The notes: generated from the sequence alone by a model not told the origin. A DNA stretch of 64,000 bases from Thermodesulfobacteriota bacterium (GCA_035325995.1 DAOKYU010000005.1:202569-266568), one strand, 5' to 3'. Positions 54,276 through 63,175 are shown, counted from the stretch's first letter. Numbers and translations are program-made.

Positions 54276-55085
54276 TTACCACCCCAGGCGCTCGAACAGG
54301 ACTTTCCTCAGGCTATCCAGGTGCACGGTATCGGTATCCAGCGAGATATGCCCTATAACCGATACGGGCATCACACCTATGAGGGCATTGGTGGCTAGCG
54401 CAAGCTCGCATTCGTACAGATCGTCCGGTGAATAACGCCCCTCCCGGACATCCAGCCCTGCATCCCCGGCAACCTGCAAGAGGGCTTCCCTCGTGGTTCC
54501 CCGAAGTGCTCCGCATTCCAGGGACGGCGTATACAGAATACCGCCCCTTATCCAGTATATATTGGCCGCCGAGCACTCGGCGACGTGCCCCTTGTCGCTC
54601 AGGAAAAGACATTCGCTGAACCCGGCCGAGACGGCCTCCCTCCGGGCGAGCACATTTTCGAGATAGTTGAGTGATTTCAGGTGCGATAGGGGCGAGGTCG
54701 AATTCCTCCTTGCTGAGCCCACGTGAAGCGCGAGCGGCTCCGAAGGCGGCTTATACTCCCTGACCACAGTTAAAACGGCGCTTTTCGACGGAAGGTCGTA
54801 AAACAGCGTGCTCCCGTCCGAAAGGAGGCATACCTTGACGTAGGCGTCCCCTATACCGGCGGCCGCTACGGCATTTTCAATCAACCCCTCGATATACGAG
54901 ATCGAGTACATAGGTATTCCGAGGTACTCCGCGCCGTTTCTCATCCTTTCGTAATGGCTCTCGAACAGCGCCGGCATCCGCGACTTATACCTGAAAGTCT
55001 CGAAAAGGCCTTCGCCGTAAAAGAGTGTTCTCACAGTGGCCGCATCGTTTACGGGCCTGTCTTCGATGAATATATGCTCCGCCAC
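54276..55085 (-). CDS. pabC: aminodeoxychorismate lyase (PabC-like class IV aminotransferase fold)
   Basis: PabC releases pyruvate from aminodeoxychorismate to give p-aminobenzoate for folate. The fold type IV PLP protein has FYGEGLFETFRY at the start, the PLP lysine in HLKSLNYLENVLARREA and a C-terminal LATNALIGVMPVSVIG block. It starts with GTG preceded by GGAGGG. It lies 6 bases behind pabB on the same strand, which decides between PabC and a D-amino acid or branched-chain aminotransferase. At 269 aa the length is typical. Confidence 0.87.
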   Translation of the reverse strand: MAEHIFIEDRPVNDAATVRTLFYGEGLFETFRYKSRMPALFESHYERMRNGAEYLGIPMYSISYIEGLIENAVAAAGIGDAYVKVCLLSDGSTLFYDLPSKSAVLTVVREYKPPSEPLALHVGSARRNSTSPLSHLKSLNYLENVLARREAVSAGFSECLFLSDKGHVAECSAANIYWIRGGILYTPSLECGALRGTTREALLQVAGDAGLDVREGRYSPDDLYECELALATNALIGVMPVSVIGHISLDTDTVHLDSLRKVLFERLGW

Positions 55086-55091
55086 TTGATA

Positions 55092-56324
55092 CTATCCCTC
55101 CGAAAATCCGAGGGCCTTCGTCATGGCCTTCGATTTCAGGGTCGTTTCCACGAATTCCGCCTCGGGGTCCGAATCCCACACTATTCCGCTCCCCGTCCAG
55201 AACGTGGTCCTATCGGGCTCGATCACCGCCGTCCTTATGCCGACGCTGAGCGCAAAGTCGCCGTCCGGATAAAATATACCGAGCGCGCCGCAGTAGGGCC
55301 CCCGGTAATGTGGCTCCAGCTCGTCGATTATTTCCAGCGCCCTCTTCTTCGGAGCCCCCGTTACGGACCCCGGCGGAAAGACCTTCTCCAGGATACCGGA
55401 GACCCCCTCCCCTCCTTCCACCTGCCCCCCGACCTCCGAGACGAGCTGATGAAGAGTCGCGTACGTTTCGACGTCGAATAGCCTGCCGACCTTGACGGAA
55501 CCCCTCCTGCATACACGGGAGAGGTCGTTCCGCATGAGATCGACTATCATAAGGTTCTCGGCCCTTTCCTTGTCGCTCCGGAGGAGCTCCGCCTTTTTGA
55601 TCGTGTCCTCCTCGCGCGAATGCCCCCGGCTCCGGGTCCCCTTGATAGGACAGGTGGTCAGCGTCTTCCCCTTTCTCCGGAGAAAAAGCTCCATCGAGCC
55701 GCTCACGAGCTGAAAGTCACCGAAATCGATGTATGCCCCGAACGGCACATGTTGCACGTGAAACAATCGCCGGAAGAGCGCCCCGGCATCGACACGGCCT
55801 TCCACCTCGAACCTCCGCGATAGGTTGACCTGGTATATATCCCCCGATTCTATGTATTTTTTGGCGCGCTCCACTATACCTACGTACTCCGCTTCGTCCA
55901 TATTGGACGTTACGTGCAGCGCCCTCCCCCGAAACGGTGAGTCCGAAAGCCTGGCCTCTACCGGCCCTTCCGAGCCGATCGGCATCTCATCCTCCGGCCT
56001 GTAGAGCAGAAGGGCAAGGTCCGGGAGTCTTCTCCCCGTCTTCTCCCTTTTCCTCGAAAAGCCGTCCTCCGTAACCGCCCCATACTCATAACCTATATAA
56101 CCCACGGCTATGAATCCTTCCCCAATGTAGCTTTCGAGGACTCGAAGCGGATTACGACTCATTGTTAGTATTTGTTTATCATTTTTAATATATATTAATC
56201 CATTCTCGACAGTAATCCTGAGCCGAGGCTCCCCGAACGCAATCGAGCCCGACCTACCGGGCTCACCGAGCCATCCGTTTCCCGAATCGACGAATACAGC
56301 AGAGAAAGAAGGCAGATTGCTCAT
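55092..56324 (-). CDS. pabB: aminodeoxychorismate synthase component I
   Basis: PabB aminates chorismate, with ammonia from the PabA glutaminase, to 4-amino-4-deoxychorismate. The chorismate-binding domain has SGDIYQVNLSRRFEVEG, the PIKGTRSRG loop that marks PabB, VDLMRNDLSRV and FPPGSVTGAPKKRALEIID. The start is taken as ATG 56324, preceded by GAGAAG; a GTG two codons earlier is possible. The gene contains a perfect parS variant within the FHVQHV codons. A 14-bp palindrome lies upstream. No PabA is present in the window. Confidence 0.9.
   Translation of the reverse strand: MSNLPSFSAVFVDSGNGWLGEPGRSGSIAFGEPRLRITVENGLIYIKNDKQILTMSRNPLRVLESYIGEGFIAVGYIGYEYGAVTEDGFSRKREKTGRRLPDLALLLYRPEDEMPIGSEGPVEARLSDSPFRGRALHVTSNMDEAEYVGIVERAKKYIESGDIYQVNLSRRFEVEGRVDAGALFRRLFHVQHVPFGAYIDFGDFQLVSGSMELFLRRKGKTLTTCPIKGTRSRGHSREEDTIKKAELLRSDKERAENLMIVDLMRNDLSRVCRRGSVKVGRLFDVETYATLHQLVSEVGGQVEGGEGVSGILEKVFPPGSVTGAPKKRALEIIDELEPHYRGPYCGALGIFYPDGDFALSVGIRTAVIEPDRTTFWTGSGIVWDSDPEAEFVETTLKSKAMTKALGFSEG
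55750..55765. other. second parS site, inside pabB
   Basis: TGTTGCACGTGAAACA agrees with the consensus TGTTNCACGTGAAACA at all fixed positions. It lies 1.64 kb from the first site and is embedded in the coding sequence of pabB (codons for FHVQHV). Confidence 0.88.
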
Positions 56325-56352
56325 AGGCACTTCTCAAGTATACATATATGAC

Positions 56353-56366
56353 CTACATATATGTAG
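56353..56366. repeat. 14-bp palindrome upstream of pabB
   Basis: CTACATATATGTAG is a perfect palindrome 29-42 bases upstream of the pabB ATG, next to a second TACATATATG (56341-56350). It could be an operator or the promoter's -10 area. Confidence 0.45.
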
Positions 56367-56418
56367 AGTGAATCCCATGTGAGAACACCGGTTTACGCTT
56401 TCTAGGGTATTTAAACAC

Positions 56419-56501
56419 AAAAAACCGATCGGCCGGTCGAGAAGGAAAGCTGGTAATAAATGGGAAAGCGGGGAGCGCCCTGGATAAATCCAAAGCGCTC
56501 C
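56419..56501 (-). terminator. tandem stem-loops after the HdrD-like gene
   Basis: On the minus strand, 16 bases behind the stop of the HdrD-like gene, a hairpin forms from GGAGCGC/GCGCTCC (56472-56501) with a further TGGAT/ATCCA inner stem. About 35 bases on, ACCGG/TCGGT (56437-56424) is followed by six U (56424-56419), a small intrinsic terminator. Confidence 0.55.
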
Positions 56502-56516
56502 AAGGATTGTCATCTA

Positions 56517-58526
56517 TCAGGATTTCTTATCGGGTTCGACGGACTCGCGAAGGATCATCGAGATGTCCTTAATCTGCATCTTCTCGTTTCCGGCCTGCTT
56601 GGCCGCGTCCTCGAACATCGTATCGCAGAAGTAACACGCCACGGCCAGGGTGTCCGGGTTCTTCGCCTCGACCTCCTCGAAGCGGTTCCAGTTGACGCGC
56701 GGGGCCTCTTCCTCCATCCATATCTTTCCGCCGCCCGCACCGCAGCAGAAGCTCCGCTCGCGCTTCCTGTCGAGCTCGACCAGGTTCACTCCCGGTATCG
56801 ATTCGAGGAGCTCTCTCGGGGCGTCGAATATGCGGTTATACCGCCCGAGGTAACATGGATCGTGATATGCGATATCTTCCTTCACTTCCTTCGTCGGGCG
56901 TAGACGCCCCTCCCTTACGAGGTCGTTAAGGAGCTGCGTGTGGTTTATAACCTCGAAATTTCCGCCGAACTGCGGGTACTCGTTCTTGATCGTGTTAAAG
57001 CAGTGCGGGCAGTTTGCGATGACCTTCTTTACCTTAAGATCGTTCATCGTCTCGATGTTCTGGGTCGCGAGCATCTGGTAAAGGGCCTCCTCGCCGAGCC
57101 TCCTCGCCGGGTCCCCGGTGCAGCTTTCGAGCGGCCCGAGCACGGCGAAATTGACCCCCGCCTGTGTTAACAGGCTGACGACCGACTGCGCGATCTTCTG
57201 GCCGCGCGGGTCGTATCCGCCGTAACACCCCATCCAGTATATGTAATCGAAACCGCTCGCGTCCTCGTTGCCCTCGTCTCCTATGACGTTTACGCCCTCG
57301 TAACCCGCGAGCCACGCGGCGCGGTCGCTGCCGCTGAAGCCCCAGGGGTTACCCTGCGTCTGGAGCTTCTGGAGCGTCTTCACTGCCGAGCCGGTGAGCC
57401 TCCCTTCGAGCGTCAGGAAGCGCCTCATCTCCATGATCTTGCCCATCTGGTCGATAAAGAGCGGGCACTGCTCGACACACGCATTACAGCTCGTGCAGGC
57501 CCAGAGCTCCTCCTCCGTGACCCACTTCGGCCCCGGTATCGTGTCCAGCTCCTCGGCCACGGCGGCGGCATTGCCGTTGACGTTGAGGAGGACCTTCCCC
57601 TCGCTCGACGCGTAATGCCTTAATTTCACTACGATTTCCCTCGGTGAAAGGGGTTTTTCGGTGTGCCACGCCGGGCAGTTGTCCGTGCATCTTCCACACT
57701 CCGTACAGGTGTAGGCGTCGAGTATGTCCTTCCACGTAAAGTCTTCGAGCTTCCCCGCGCCGAAGTGGTCGATGTCGTCGGGAACATTCTCGAAGTCTAT
57801 TGGATTGAGCGCCCCCCTCGGCTTTAAGCTCTGGAAAAATACGTTCGGTATAGCCGTGAATACGTGGCTGTGCTTCGAGTATGGAAGATAGTTCAGGAAC
57901 CCGAGCACTATGAGTATGTGGAACCACCAGAAGAATTCGTGCGAGAACCTGACGCCGCTCTCGCTCATGCCGCTGAAAAAGACGCTGGCTATGGTGCTCG
58001 ATACGGGGAGCCACGTCGGATCTGCTTCGCCGAGGGCGACCTTCGTGCCCATGGCCGTAAGCGCCGTAACCATGAGGCCGAATATGAGCCCGAGTATGAC
58101 GACGGCGTCGAGCCCGTTCACCTCGCGCCTCCTGGCTATGGTCGTCCTGTTTATGATGCCCATTACTATCGCCACGAGAACGAGCAGCTGTACGATGTCT
58201 AAAATGAATTCGTAGGCGACGTGCGCCTTTCCGGGGATGAGCTTGAACCCGGGGATGACGCCGCTGATGAGCATCTCTATAGTGCCTATCGTGATTATGA
58301 CGAAGCCCCAGAAGATCATGAAGTGCTCTATGCCTGCGAAGGTGTAGTTCTTGACGAGCCTCTTCTGGCCGAAGACGTATACGAGTACTAGCCTTATCCT
58401 TTCCTTTATGTTGTCGAAGCGCTGTTCATATTTCCCCAGCCGAAGGAGCTTAATCAGGTTGTATATGTTGTACGCAAAAAAGCCGAAGGCGGCTATTATA
58501 AGGACTGCCATTATTATTGGCTTCAT
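56517..58526 (-). CDS. membrane-bound HdrD-like iron-sulfur oxidoreductase
   Basis: The protein joins a nitrate-reductase-gamma-like membrane domain (about 1-220, five to six segments) to a soluble [4Fe-4S] module and two CCG domains. The ferredoxin motifs are CTECGRCTDNCPAWH and CTSCNACVEQCP. CCG cysteines follow in YWMGCYGGYDPRG and ESCTGD, then IAYHDPCYLGRYN and SFCCGAGGGKIWMEE. This architecture is that of HdrD-like proteins that pass electrons between quinones and soluble partners such as ETF. Here no etfAB gene is adjacent; the partner is unknown. At 669 aa it is complete. AAGGAG precedes the ATG. Confidence 0.87.
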   Translation of the reverse strand: MKPIIMAVLIIAAFGFFAYNIYNLIKLLRLGKYEQRFDNIKERIRLVLVYVFGQKRLVKNYTFAGIEHFMIFWGFVIITIGTIEMLISGVIPGFKLIPGKAHVAYEFILDIVQLLVLVAIVMGIINRTTIARRREVNGLDAVVILGLIFGLMVTALTAMGTKVALGEADPTWLPVSSTIASVFFSGMSESGVRFSHEFFWWFHILIVLGFLNYLPYSKHSHVFTAIPNVFFQSLKPRGALNPIDFENVPDDIDHFGAGKLEDFTWKDILDAYTCTECGRCTDNCPAWHTEKPLSPREIVVKLRHYASSEGKVLLNVNGNAAAVAEELDTIPGPKWVTEEELWACTSCNACVEQCPLFIDQMGKIMEMRRFLTLEGRLTGSAVKTLQKLQTQGNPWGFSGSDRAAWLAGYEGVNVIGDEGNEDASGFDYIYWMGCYGGYDPRGQKIAQSVVSLLTQAGVNFAVLGPLESCTGDPARRLGEEALYQMLATQNIETMNDLKVKKVIANCPHCFNTIKNEYPQFGGNFEVINHTQLLNDLVREGRLRPTKEVKEDIAYHDPCYLGRYNRIFDAPRELLESIPGVNLVELDRKRERSFCCGAGGGKIWMEEEAPRVNWNRFEEVEAKNPDTLAVACYFCDTMFEDAAKQAGNEKMQIKDISMILRESVEPDKKS

Positions 58527-58848
58527 ATATTATCGTCTCCTTGGGCCGGAGGGCGCAGTAACCCCGAAACTTGACAAGTAGTATCTTAAAAAATAGCGGT
58601 ATGCAAGTCAAGCTCGAAACCGCTTTTCGCCTTGCCGTTATTAGGTATTTTGAAGATTACCCGGCAAAAAAAATGTACTTATTCTCCCTGCGCCCGGAAG
58701 CTATAACATATATATGTTGTATATATTATCGCTACGGCTTTGAAGGCATCCGGCAAGTCCGGACGCTCCGGGCGGCACCCGTTACCTATTTTAACTGTTT
58801 TTCAGGTTTAGGCACGTCCCGGGGGGTGAAATGCCTTTCGGGGATGTG
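58527..58848. other. intergenic region (322 bp) with an AT palindrome
   Basis: No gene is recognised. The region lies between the HdrD-like start and the lytic transglycosylase stop (both on the minus strand). It holds a perfect 14-bp palindrome AACATATATATGTT at 58705-58718, partly repeated as TGTATATATTA just behind. The right part is GC-rich with no U-tract terminator. Confidence 0.5.
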
Positions 58849-59997
58849 TCAGTTCATCGTGACGAGTATGGAGTTTACGCCCGGCTCGGACGATTTCATG
58901 TCGTTTCCGTACCTGTTGGCCTCGCTCTCGGTCGTGAACTTCCCGATCTTCACCCTGTACCACGTGCCCTTTCCGGGAATCTTTACTTCCTCGGTATACG
59001 CCGGGTAGCGCTTGGACTTGAACTCCCTCTCCATCTCTTCTGCCGACGCCCTGTCCGGGAAAGAAGCGACCTGGACCGTATACCTTCCCTCCGAGCCGCT
59101 GACCGCGGATTCGGCGTTCAGCACGGCCGCGGGCCTAGTCACGCCGCCCGCGCCGAGGAGGGTCCTGCCCCTCGTTCCGGGGGCGGGCTCCACGCGGGAG
59201 GAAGCGACCACTTTCCCATTTTTGTAGACCCTCGCCTCGCTCACGGTTTCGACGTACATGAAAGACTTCGAGGGCTTCGAGGATCCGGCATTGCGCCGGG
59301 ACGAGGCCTTGTCTTTACCGCTCGCGACCATGCTCCCGGTGTTTCTGTCGACGGGATAGTTCCTCAAATGATCGTAATGGGCGTAGACCCTGTCCACGTA
59401 TTCTATCGTTTCTTCGTACGGGGGTATCTTGTATCCGTACTTTATGACGGCGTTTTCGCCCGCGTTGTATCCCGCGAGCGCCAGCGTCGTGTTGTTGTTA
59501 AAGAGCTTCATCAGCATGGCCAGGTATTTTATGCCGCCCTCGATGTTCTCCTCCGGGTCGAACGCGTCCGAGACCCCGACGCGCTCCGCCGTCCCCGGCA
59601 TGAGCTGCATCACGCCCATCGCGCCGGCGGGCGAGACGGCGTCGGGGTTAAAGTTGGACTCGACCTTTATCATCGCCTTTACGAGAAGCGGGTCGAGGCC
59701 GTGCTCCCTGGCCGTTATGTTTATGTGCTTGTCGAATTTGTCTGAGTACTTGTGGTTGTTGAGATAGCCTCTCCGGCTCTTCGGGGTGCCGCGGAAGGTG
59801 CCCCAGGGGCTCACGATACGCTTGAAATCCTTGCTCTTGGGGTTGATGTTAGTGTAGTGAACCACGCCGTTGACCTCTTTTTTATAAAAAGAGGTATCGG
59901 CGGAGCTGTCGCCGGGAAACGAGCCGAGCAGAAACGGCAGCGCCCCCAGCAGGGCAAGAAAACGGCGCACCGATATTTTTCGCGTTCCTCTTTTCAT
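58849..59997 (-). CDS. lytic murein transglycosylase with C-terminal SPOR domain
   Basis: This periplasmic enzyme should cleave peptidoglycan to anhydro-muropeptides. From ATG 59997 a signal peptide (about 10-33, RRFLALLGALPFLLGS) leads a short DUF4124-like segment (YKKEVNGVVHYTNINP), then the SLT domain (about 88-210) with catalytic Glu113 in MIKVESNFNPDA, GVMQLMPGTA and ALAGYNAGENAV. A Ser/Arg-rich linker leads to a C-terminal SPOR domain (about 305-380, YTVQVASFPDRASAEEME), which binds denuded glycan at septa. The upstream ATG 60084 is rejected because no signal peptide would follow at the N-terminus. Confidence 0.87.
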   Translation of the reverse strand: MKRGTRKISVRRFLALLGALPFLLGSFPGDSSADTSFYKKEVNGVVHYTNINPKSKDFKRIVSPWGTFRGTPKSRRGYLNNHKYSDKFDKHINITAREHGLDPLLVKAMIKVESNFNPDAVSPAGAMGVMQLMPGTAERVGVSDAFDPEENIEGGIKYLAMLMKLFNNNTTLALAGYNAGENAVIKYGYKIPPYEETIEYVDRVYAHYDHLRNYPVDRNTGSMVASGKDKASSRRNAGSSKPSKSFMYVETVSEARVYKNGKVVASSRVEPAPGTRGRTLLGAGGVTRPAAVLNAESAVSGSEGRYTVQVASFPDRASAEEMEREFKSKRYPAYTEEVKIPGKGTWYRVKIGKFTTESEANRYGNDMKSSEPGVNSILVTMN

Positions 59998-60356
59998 AAG
60001 GGCGCACCCGTCCTGCTCAGCCGGCAAAGCGAAATCCGGCCGCGCATCGATACGAGCTGAAGAGCGGAAACATTCAAGACCCATCCTCCATCTCTTCGGT
60101 CAGTCGCCGCGGGGAGGTGAAACAGATTTCCCGGCCCCTCACGCAATCCCCGGCGCGATTAAAAAGGCCTTTTTCCTCCGAAAATCTATTGTCAGGCCTT
60201 GCTCTCATTCTAAAGCCTTACTTTTTATTTGTCAATAAGATTTATAGTTTACAATGCATCATTAATGCATTAAACCATTAAACCTAATAAACTGTACGAA
60301 GAAAATCGCATATTTACACGCGCGGCGTTCTTATTTATGATGAGAAGGCCTCCGAA
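59998..60356. other. intergenic region (359 bp), AT-rich, divergent promoters likely
   Basis: No gene is recognised between the lytic transglycosylase and the HEXXH membrane protein. The stretch 60190-60320 is AT-rich and likely holds divergent promoters. It contains a 7-bp inverted repeat, AATGCAT (60253-60259) and ATGCATT (60265-60271), plus TATAGT and TTTACA elements, but no spacing that fits a clear promoter. Confidence 0.45.
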
Positions 60357-61088
60357 ATGCTGAAAAAAATAATAGTACTACCTCTCGAAGACTTCTTTTC
60401 GGGCCTCGACGCGGCCCTCCGGACTGCCTCCGCCGTAAACATAGGCGTGATCTTCGTCCTCTTCGCACTCACGTGGTGGGTGTACGTGCCGGTCCACGAG
60501 CTCGCGCACGCCCTCGGGTGCATAATAGGCGGCGGGGGCGTAAGCAGGCTCGAAATAAGCCCCCTATACGGGGGAGGCGTCCTCGAAAGTATATTCCCCT
60601 TCGTCTATTCGGGCTCCGACTACGCGGGGCAGCTCACCGGGTTCGATACAAAGGGGAGCGACGTGACCTATATGCACACGGTCTTCCTGCCCTTCCTTCT
60701 TACCATATTTCTGGGCGTGCCCCTTCTCAGGTCCGCGGCCGGCTCGCCGCCCCTCGCGGCAGCCGTAAAGCTCGGTATAGCGCTCCCCGTTGCGTTCGCC
60801 CCTTTCATATCTTTCAGCGGTGATTATTACGAGATGGGCTCCATAGTCGTATCCCGTATAGCCGGGTCCATTTCATCCGGGGTGAATTCCGTGGGGTGGA
60901 GGAGCGACGACGTATTCAAGCTCGCAGAAGAGCTCTTCTTTTCCGGAAAGCCCTACAGCACGGCGGACGTCCTGGGCGTGGCAGCCTCGTTCGTGCTGGG
61001 GGTGGTGTTCATATACGCGACATATCTTCTCGGGGTCCTCTGGAGTAACGCGCTCGGAATCGGGCGGAAAGAAAGCCCCGCGTCCTGA
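60357..61088 (+). CDS. HEXXH-containing integral membrane protein (M50-like)
   Basis: The protein has four or five membrane segments. The first (about 28-46) ends directly in VPVHELAHALG, so that H47, E48 and H51 form a HEXXH zinc motif at the membrane border, as in site-2-type M50 proteases. The second M50 motif (NxxPxxxLDG) is not visible, so a degenerate or different membrane metalloprotease is likely. Length is 243 aa. It converges on the exosortase H pair with only 7 bases between stops; a link to sorting is possible but unproven. Confidence 0.72.
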   Translation: MLKKIIVLPLEDFFSGLDAALRTASAVNIGVIFVLFALTWWVYVPVHELAHALGCIIGGGGVSRLEISPLYGGGVLESIFPFVYSGSDYAGQLTGFDTKGSDVTYMHTVFLPFLLTIFLGVPLLRSAAGSPPLAAAVKLGIALPVAFAPFISFSGDYYEMGSIVVSRIAGSISSGVNSVGWRSDDVFKLAEELFFSGKPYSTADVLGVAASFVLGVVFIYATYLLGVLWSNALGIGRKESPAS

Positions 61089-61095
61089 GCGCAGC

Positions 61096-61737
61096 TCACT
61101 TCTTTTTCCACTTCCCCTTCCTTGCACGTTTGGGCGGGGGTTCGGCGTACGTCTTTTCTTTCGGGCCGCCGGCCGGTGCGGCCTTCCGCGAGGAGTCCCT
61201 GAAGAAGTAAAGGTACGCTCCTATCAGAAACGGCTCGAACCTGACGACCATGTTGTTAATGAATCCCCACAGGAACTCCCAGAATATGTGCACCGCCCCG
61301 CTGGACTTTTCGTAGCCCTGCTTTTCGAGCTCAGACGTAAGCCCGTGCGCCTCGTAGGAGAAGACGAAAAGGAAATGCACGACCACCATTATCAAAAGCG
61401 CCTCGGCGTAGACGCGCCGCCTCTTCAGGAACGGGTAGAACGCCGCCATTATCGCGAACGTGAGCGGGGCGTTGAACGTATAGTTCGATATCGGGACGTT
61501 TATGCTCGTCTGAAGAATCGTCACCCCGTATTTTTTCGGTATGAATCCGACGGTGACGATGTCCTTTTCCCTTTTTATCTCGACTATTTTTACGTTCTTT
61601 ACGATGGCCGTCGCGTAGGAAGCGACGGTCGTCACGGCCATGCCGTAGTAGTTCTTTATTCCGAGCCAGAGCCCGAGCGAAACGAGATAGGCGACGATGA
61701 ATATAAGAGCCGGCTTTAGAATGACGGACTTATTCAA
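61096..61737 (-). CDS. exosortase H-associated membrane protein
   Basis: The protein resembles the partner always found next to XrtH: a first membrane helix (about 7-28), a periplasmic part with DIVTVGFIPKKYGVTI, two to three further membrane helices and a very basic, Pro/Lys-rich C-terminus. Its role with exosortase H is unknown; it may help present or process sorted proteins. Its start overlaps the end of xrtH by 8 bases, so the two are coupled. At 213 aa it fits the family. Confidence 0.78.
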   Translation of the reverse strand: MNKSVILKPALIFIVAYLVSLGLWLGIKNYYGMAVTTVASYATAIVKNVKIVEIKREKDIVTVGFIPKKYGVTILQTSINVPISNYTFNAPLTFAIMAAFYPFLKRRRVYAEALLIMVVVHFLFVFSYEAHGLTSELEKQGYEKSSGAVHIFWEFLWGFINNMVVRFEPFLIGAYLYFFRDSSRKAAPAGGPKEKTYAEPPPKRARKGKWKKK

Positions 61738-62290
61738 CGGCCTCTTCCCCTTTTCCCTGATTCCGGTTTATATACGTCAGGTAAAGGACGAACGTACCGA
61801 GCGCGACCGCTATCATCACCCCCTGCGCTACGTACAGGTGTATGACGTCGAAGAGCTCCCTGTGGTATACGCCCGCGTATGCGAGCCCGACTATCCTTAT
61901 AAGGTTCAGCACCTGTATCACTAAAAATCCGCCGATTATTCCGACGAGCCTCTCCCTCCACGTGGCGGGGAACGTAAGGACGGCGACCGTGTAAATCATG
62001 ACGGCTTCGAGGCCGTTACACCCGAACTCTACGTCCAGTGATATGGACGGGAGATGCATGAGCGAGCCCTGCGTCGAAACCGGGATGCCGATTACGCCGA
62101 GTATCTTGGCGGTCAGGAAAACGATCACCTGCGAGTAGCCGTCGTTTATGTCGAACACGTCCTGAACGGGCTTGAGCCCGATGAGGAGAAAGAAAACCCC
62201 CATGAGGACGACGTACGTTATGACGAACCTTAAAACGCTGACCGGGGCCGGCCCGGCTTTTCCTTTAGGGTCTTTCGCTTCTTCCGTCAT
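61730..62290 (-). CDS. xrtH: exosortase H
   Basis: Exosortases are membrane cysteine transpeptidases that remove PEP-CTERM-type tails and anchor surface proteins in Gram-negative bacteria. The catalytic triad is visible: C91 in EFGCNGLEAVMIY, R132 in NLIRIVGLAYAG and H151 in HLYVAQG. Five to six membrane segments are present. The start ATG 62290 (MTEEAKDPKG) follows GGAG; the longer frame is not conserved-looking. The adjacent partner identifies the H subtype. No PEP-CTERM-like target is encoded in the window. At 186 aa the length is usual for XrtH. Confidence 0.87.
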   Translation of the reverse strand: MTEEAKDPKGKAGPAPVSVLRFVITYVVLMGVFFLLIGLKPVQDVFDINDGYSQVIVFLTAKILGVIGIPVSTQGSLMHLPSISLDVEFGCNGLEAVMIYTVAVLTFPATWRERLVGIIGGFLVIQVLNLIRIVGLAYAGVYHRELFDVIHLYVAQGVMIAVALGTFVLYLTYINRNQGKGEEAVE

Positions 62291-62481
62291 GAGGCTCCGT
62301 TGATAAGCTGAATGTGAGGGCTCTGAGCCGCTTCGGGCCGTGTAAATACAGGACTCAAATATACATCCGGCATCTCTTTTTTTCAAAGATTACAATGTAA
62401 ACATTTAATTGTCCGGGAATGTGCGCCGGGCATTGTGGAAGATGCCGGAGAGGCCGGCTCTATTATCGCCTCACGAACGGC

Positions 62482-63132
62482 TCAGCAGCAGCCTTCGTAC
62501 TCGCCGCGCACCGCCTCCAGGCCTTCCCTGAAGAGAAACGCGACGATCACGAGCCCGGCAGCCGGGTCGGCCCACCATATACCGTAGAGATAGTTAAGCC
62601 CCAGACCAGCCAGGAGGGAAAGGGAAAGGTAGCAACATGCGAGCGTCTGTCTGGAATCGGCGACGAGGCCCCTGCTCCCGACTGATTTTCCGAGCCTGTA
62701 CTTCACGTAGAAAAGGGCGGGCATCACGACGAGGGATATAACCGCTATGACTATTCCGACGAGGCTGGGCTCGGGTGGTTCACGCAGGATCAGCTTCTTC
62801 AAGCACTCGTACGCGACATAAGCCCCCAGCACGAAGAAGGTATAACCCACGAGCCTTACCGCACGGGCTTCCCTTCTTTCCTCCTCCTCTTCGGAAAGAG
62901 CGCCGCGCCCCCCGAAGCGCCAGATCATAACCCCGCCCGAGAGCGATTCGACAAAGCTGTCGAGGCCGAACCCGACGAGGGCCATGCTGCCTGCGGCGGC
63001 GCCGGCGGCTATGGACACGATCCCTTCGAGGAAGTTATACGCTACTGTGAATACGGAGAGGTAGAGAGCCTTTTTATGCAGGCTACGCACGGCACGGGGG
63101 TCGGAAAGGTCGTATAGCGCCGGATCCTTCAT
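62482..63132 (-). CDS. cation diffusion facilitator family protein
   Basis: This is a CDF-type transporter of the inner membrane, probably exporting a divalent metal. Six membrane segments are visible. Family metal ligands lie in GFGLDSFVES (segment 2) and LVADSRQTLACC (segment 5). The cytoplasmic C-terminal domain of classic CDF proteins is missing, as in the short 210-220 residue branch. Two Cys end the protein (EYEGCC), and there is a Cys pair in ACCYLSL; they could bind metal. It is transcribed alone. Confidence 0.85.
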   Translation of the reverse strand: MKDPALYDLSDPRAVRSLHKKALYLSVFTVAYNFLEGIVSIAAGAAAGSMALVGFGLDSFVESLSGGVMIWRFGGRGALSEEEEERREARAVRLVGYTFFVLGAYVAYECLKKLILREPPEPSLVGIVIAVISLVVMPALFYVKYRLGKSVGSRGLVADSRQTLACCYLSLSLLAGLGLNYLYGIWWADPAAGLVIVAFLFREGLEAVRGEYEGCC

Positions 63133-63175
63133 CGCAAATGAACCGCTGATACGTTTCTTGATAAGGATAGCACGA

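Noticed and set aside
58571..59008. Plus-strand frame of 145 codons behind the HdrD-like promoter
   Set aside because: Its right half is antisense to the SPOR domain of the lytic transglycosylase, and the left half has no ribosome site or recognisable motif.
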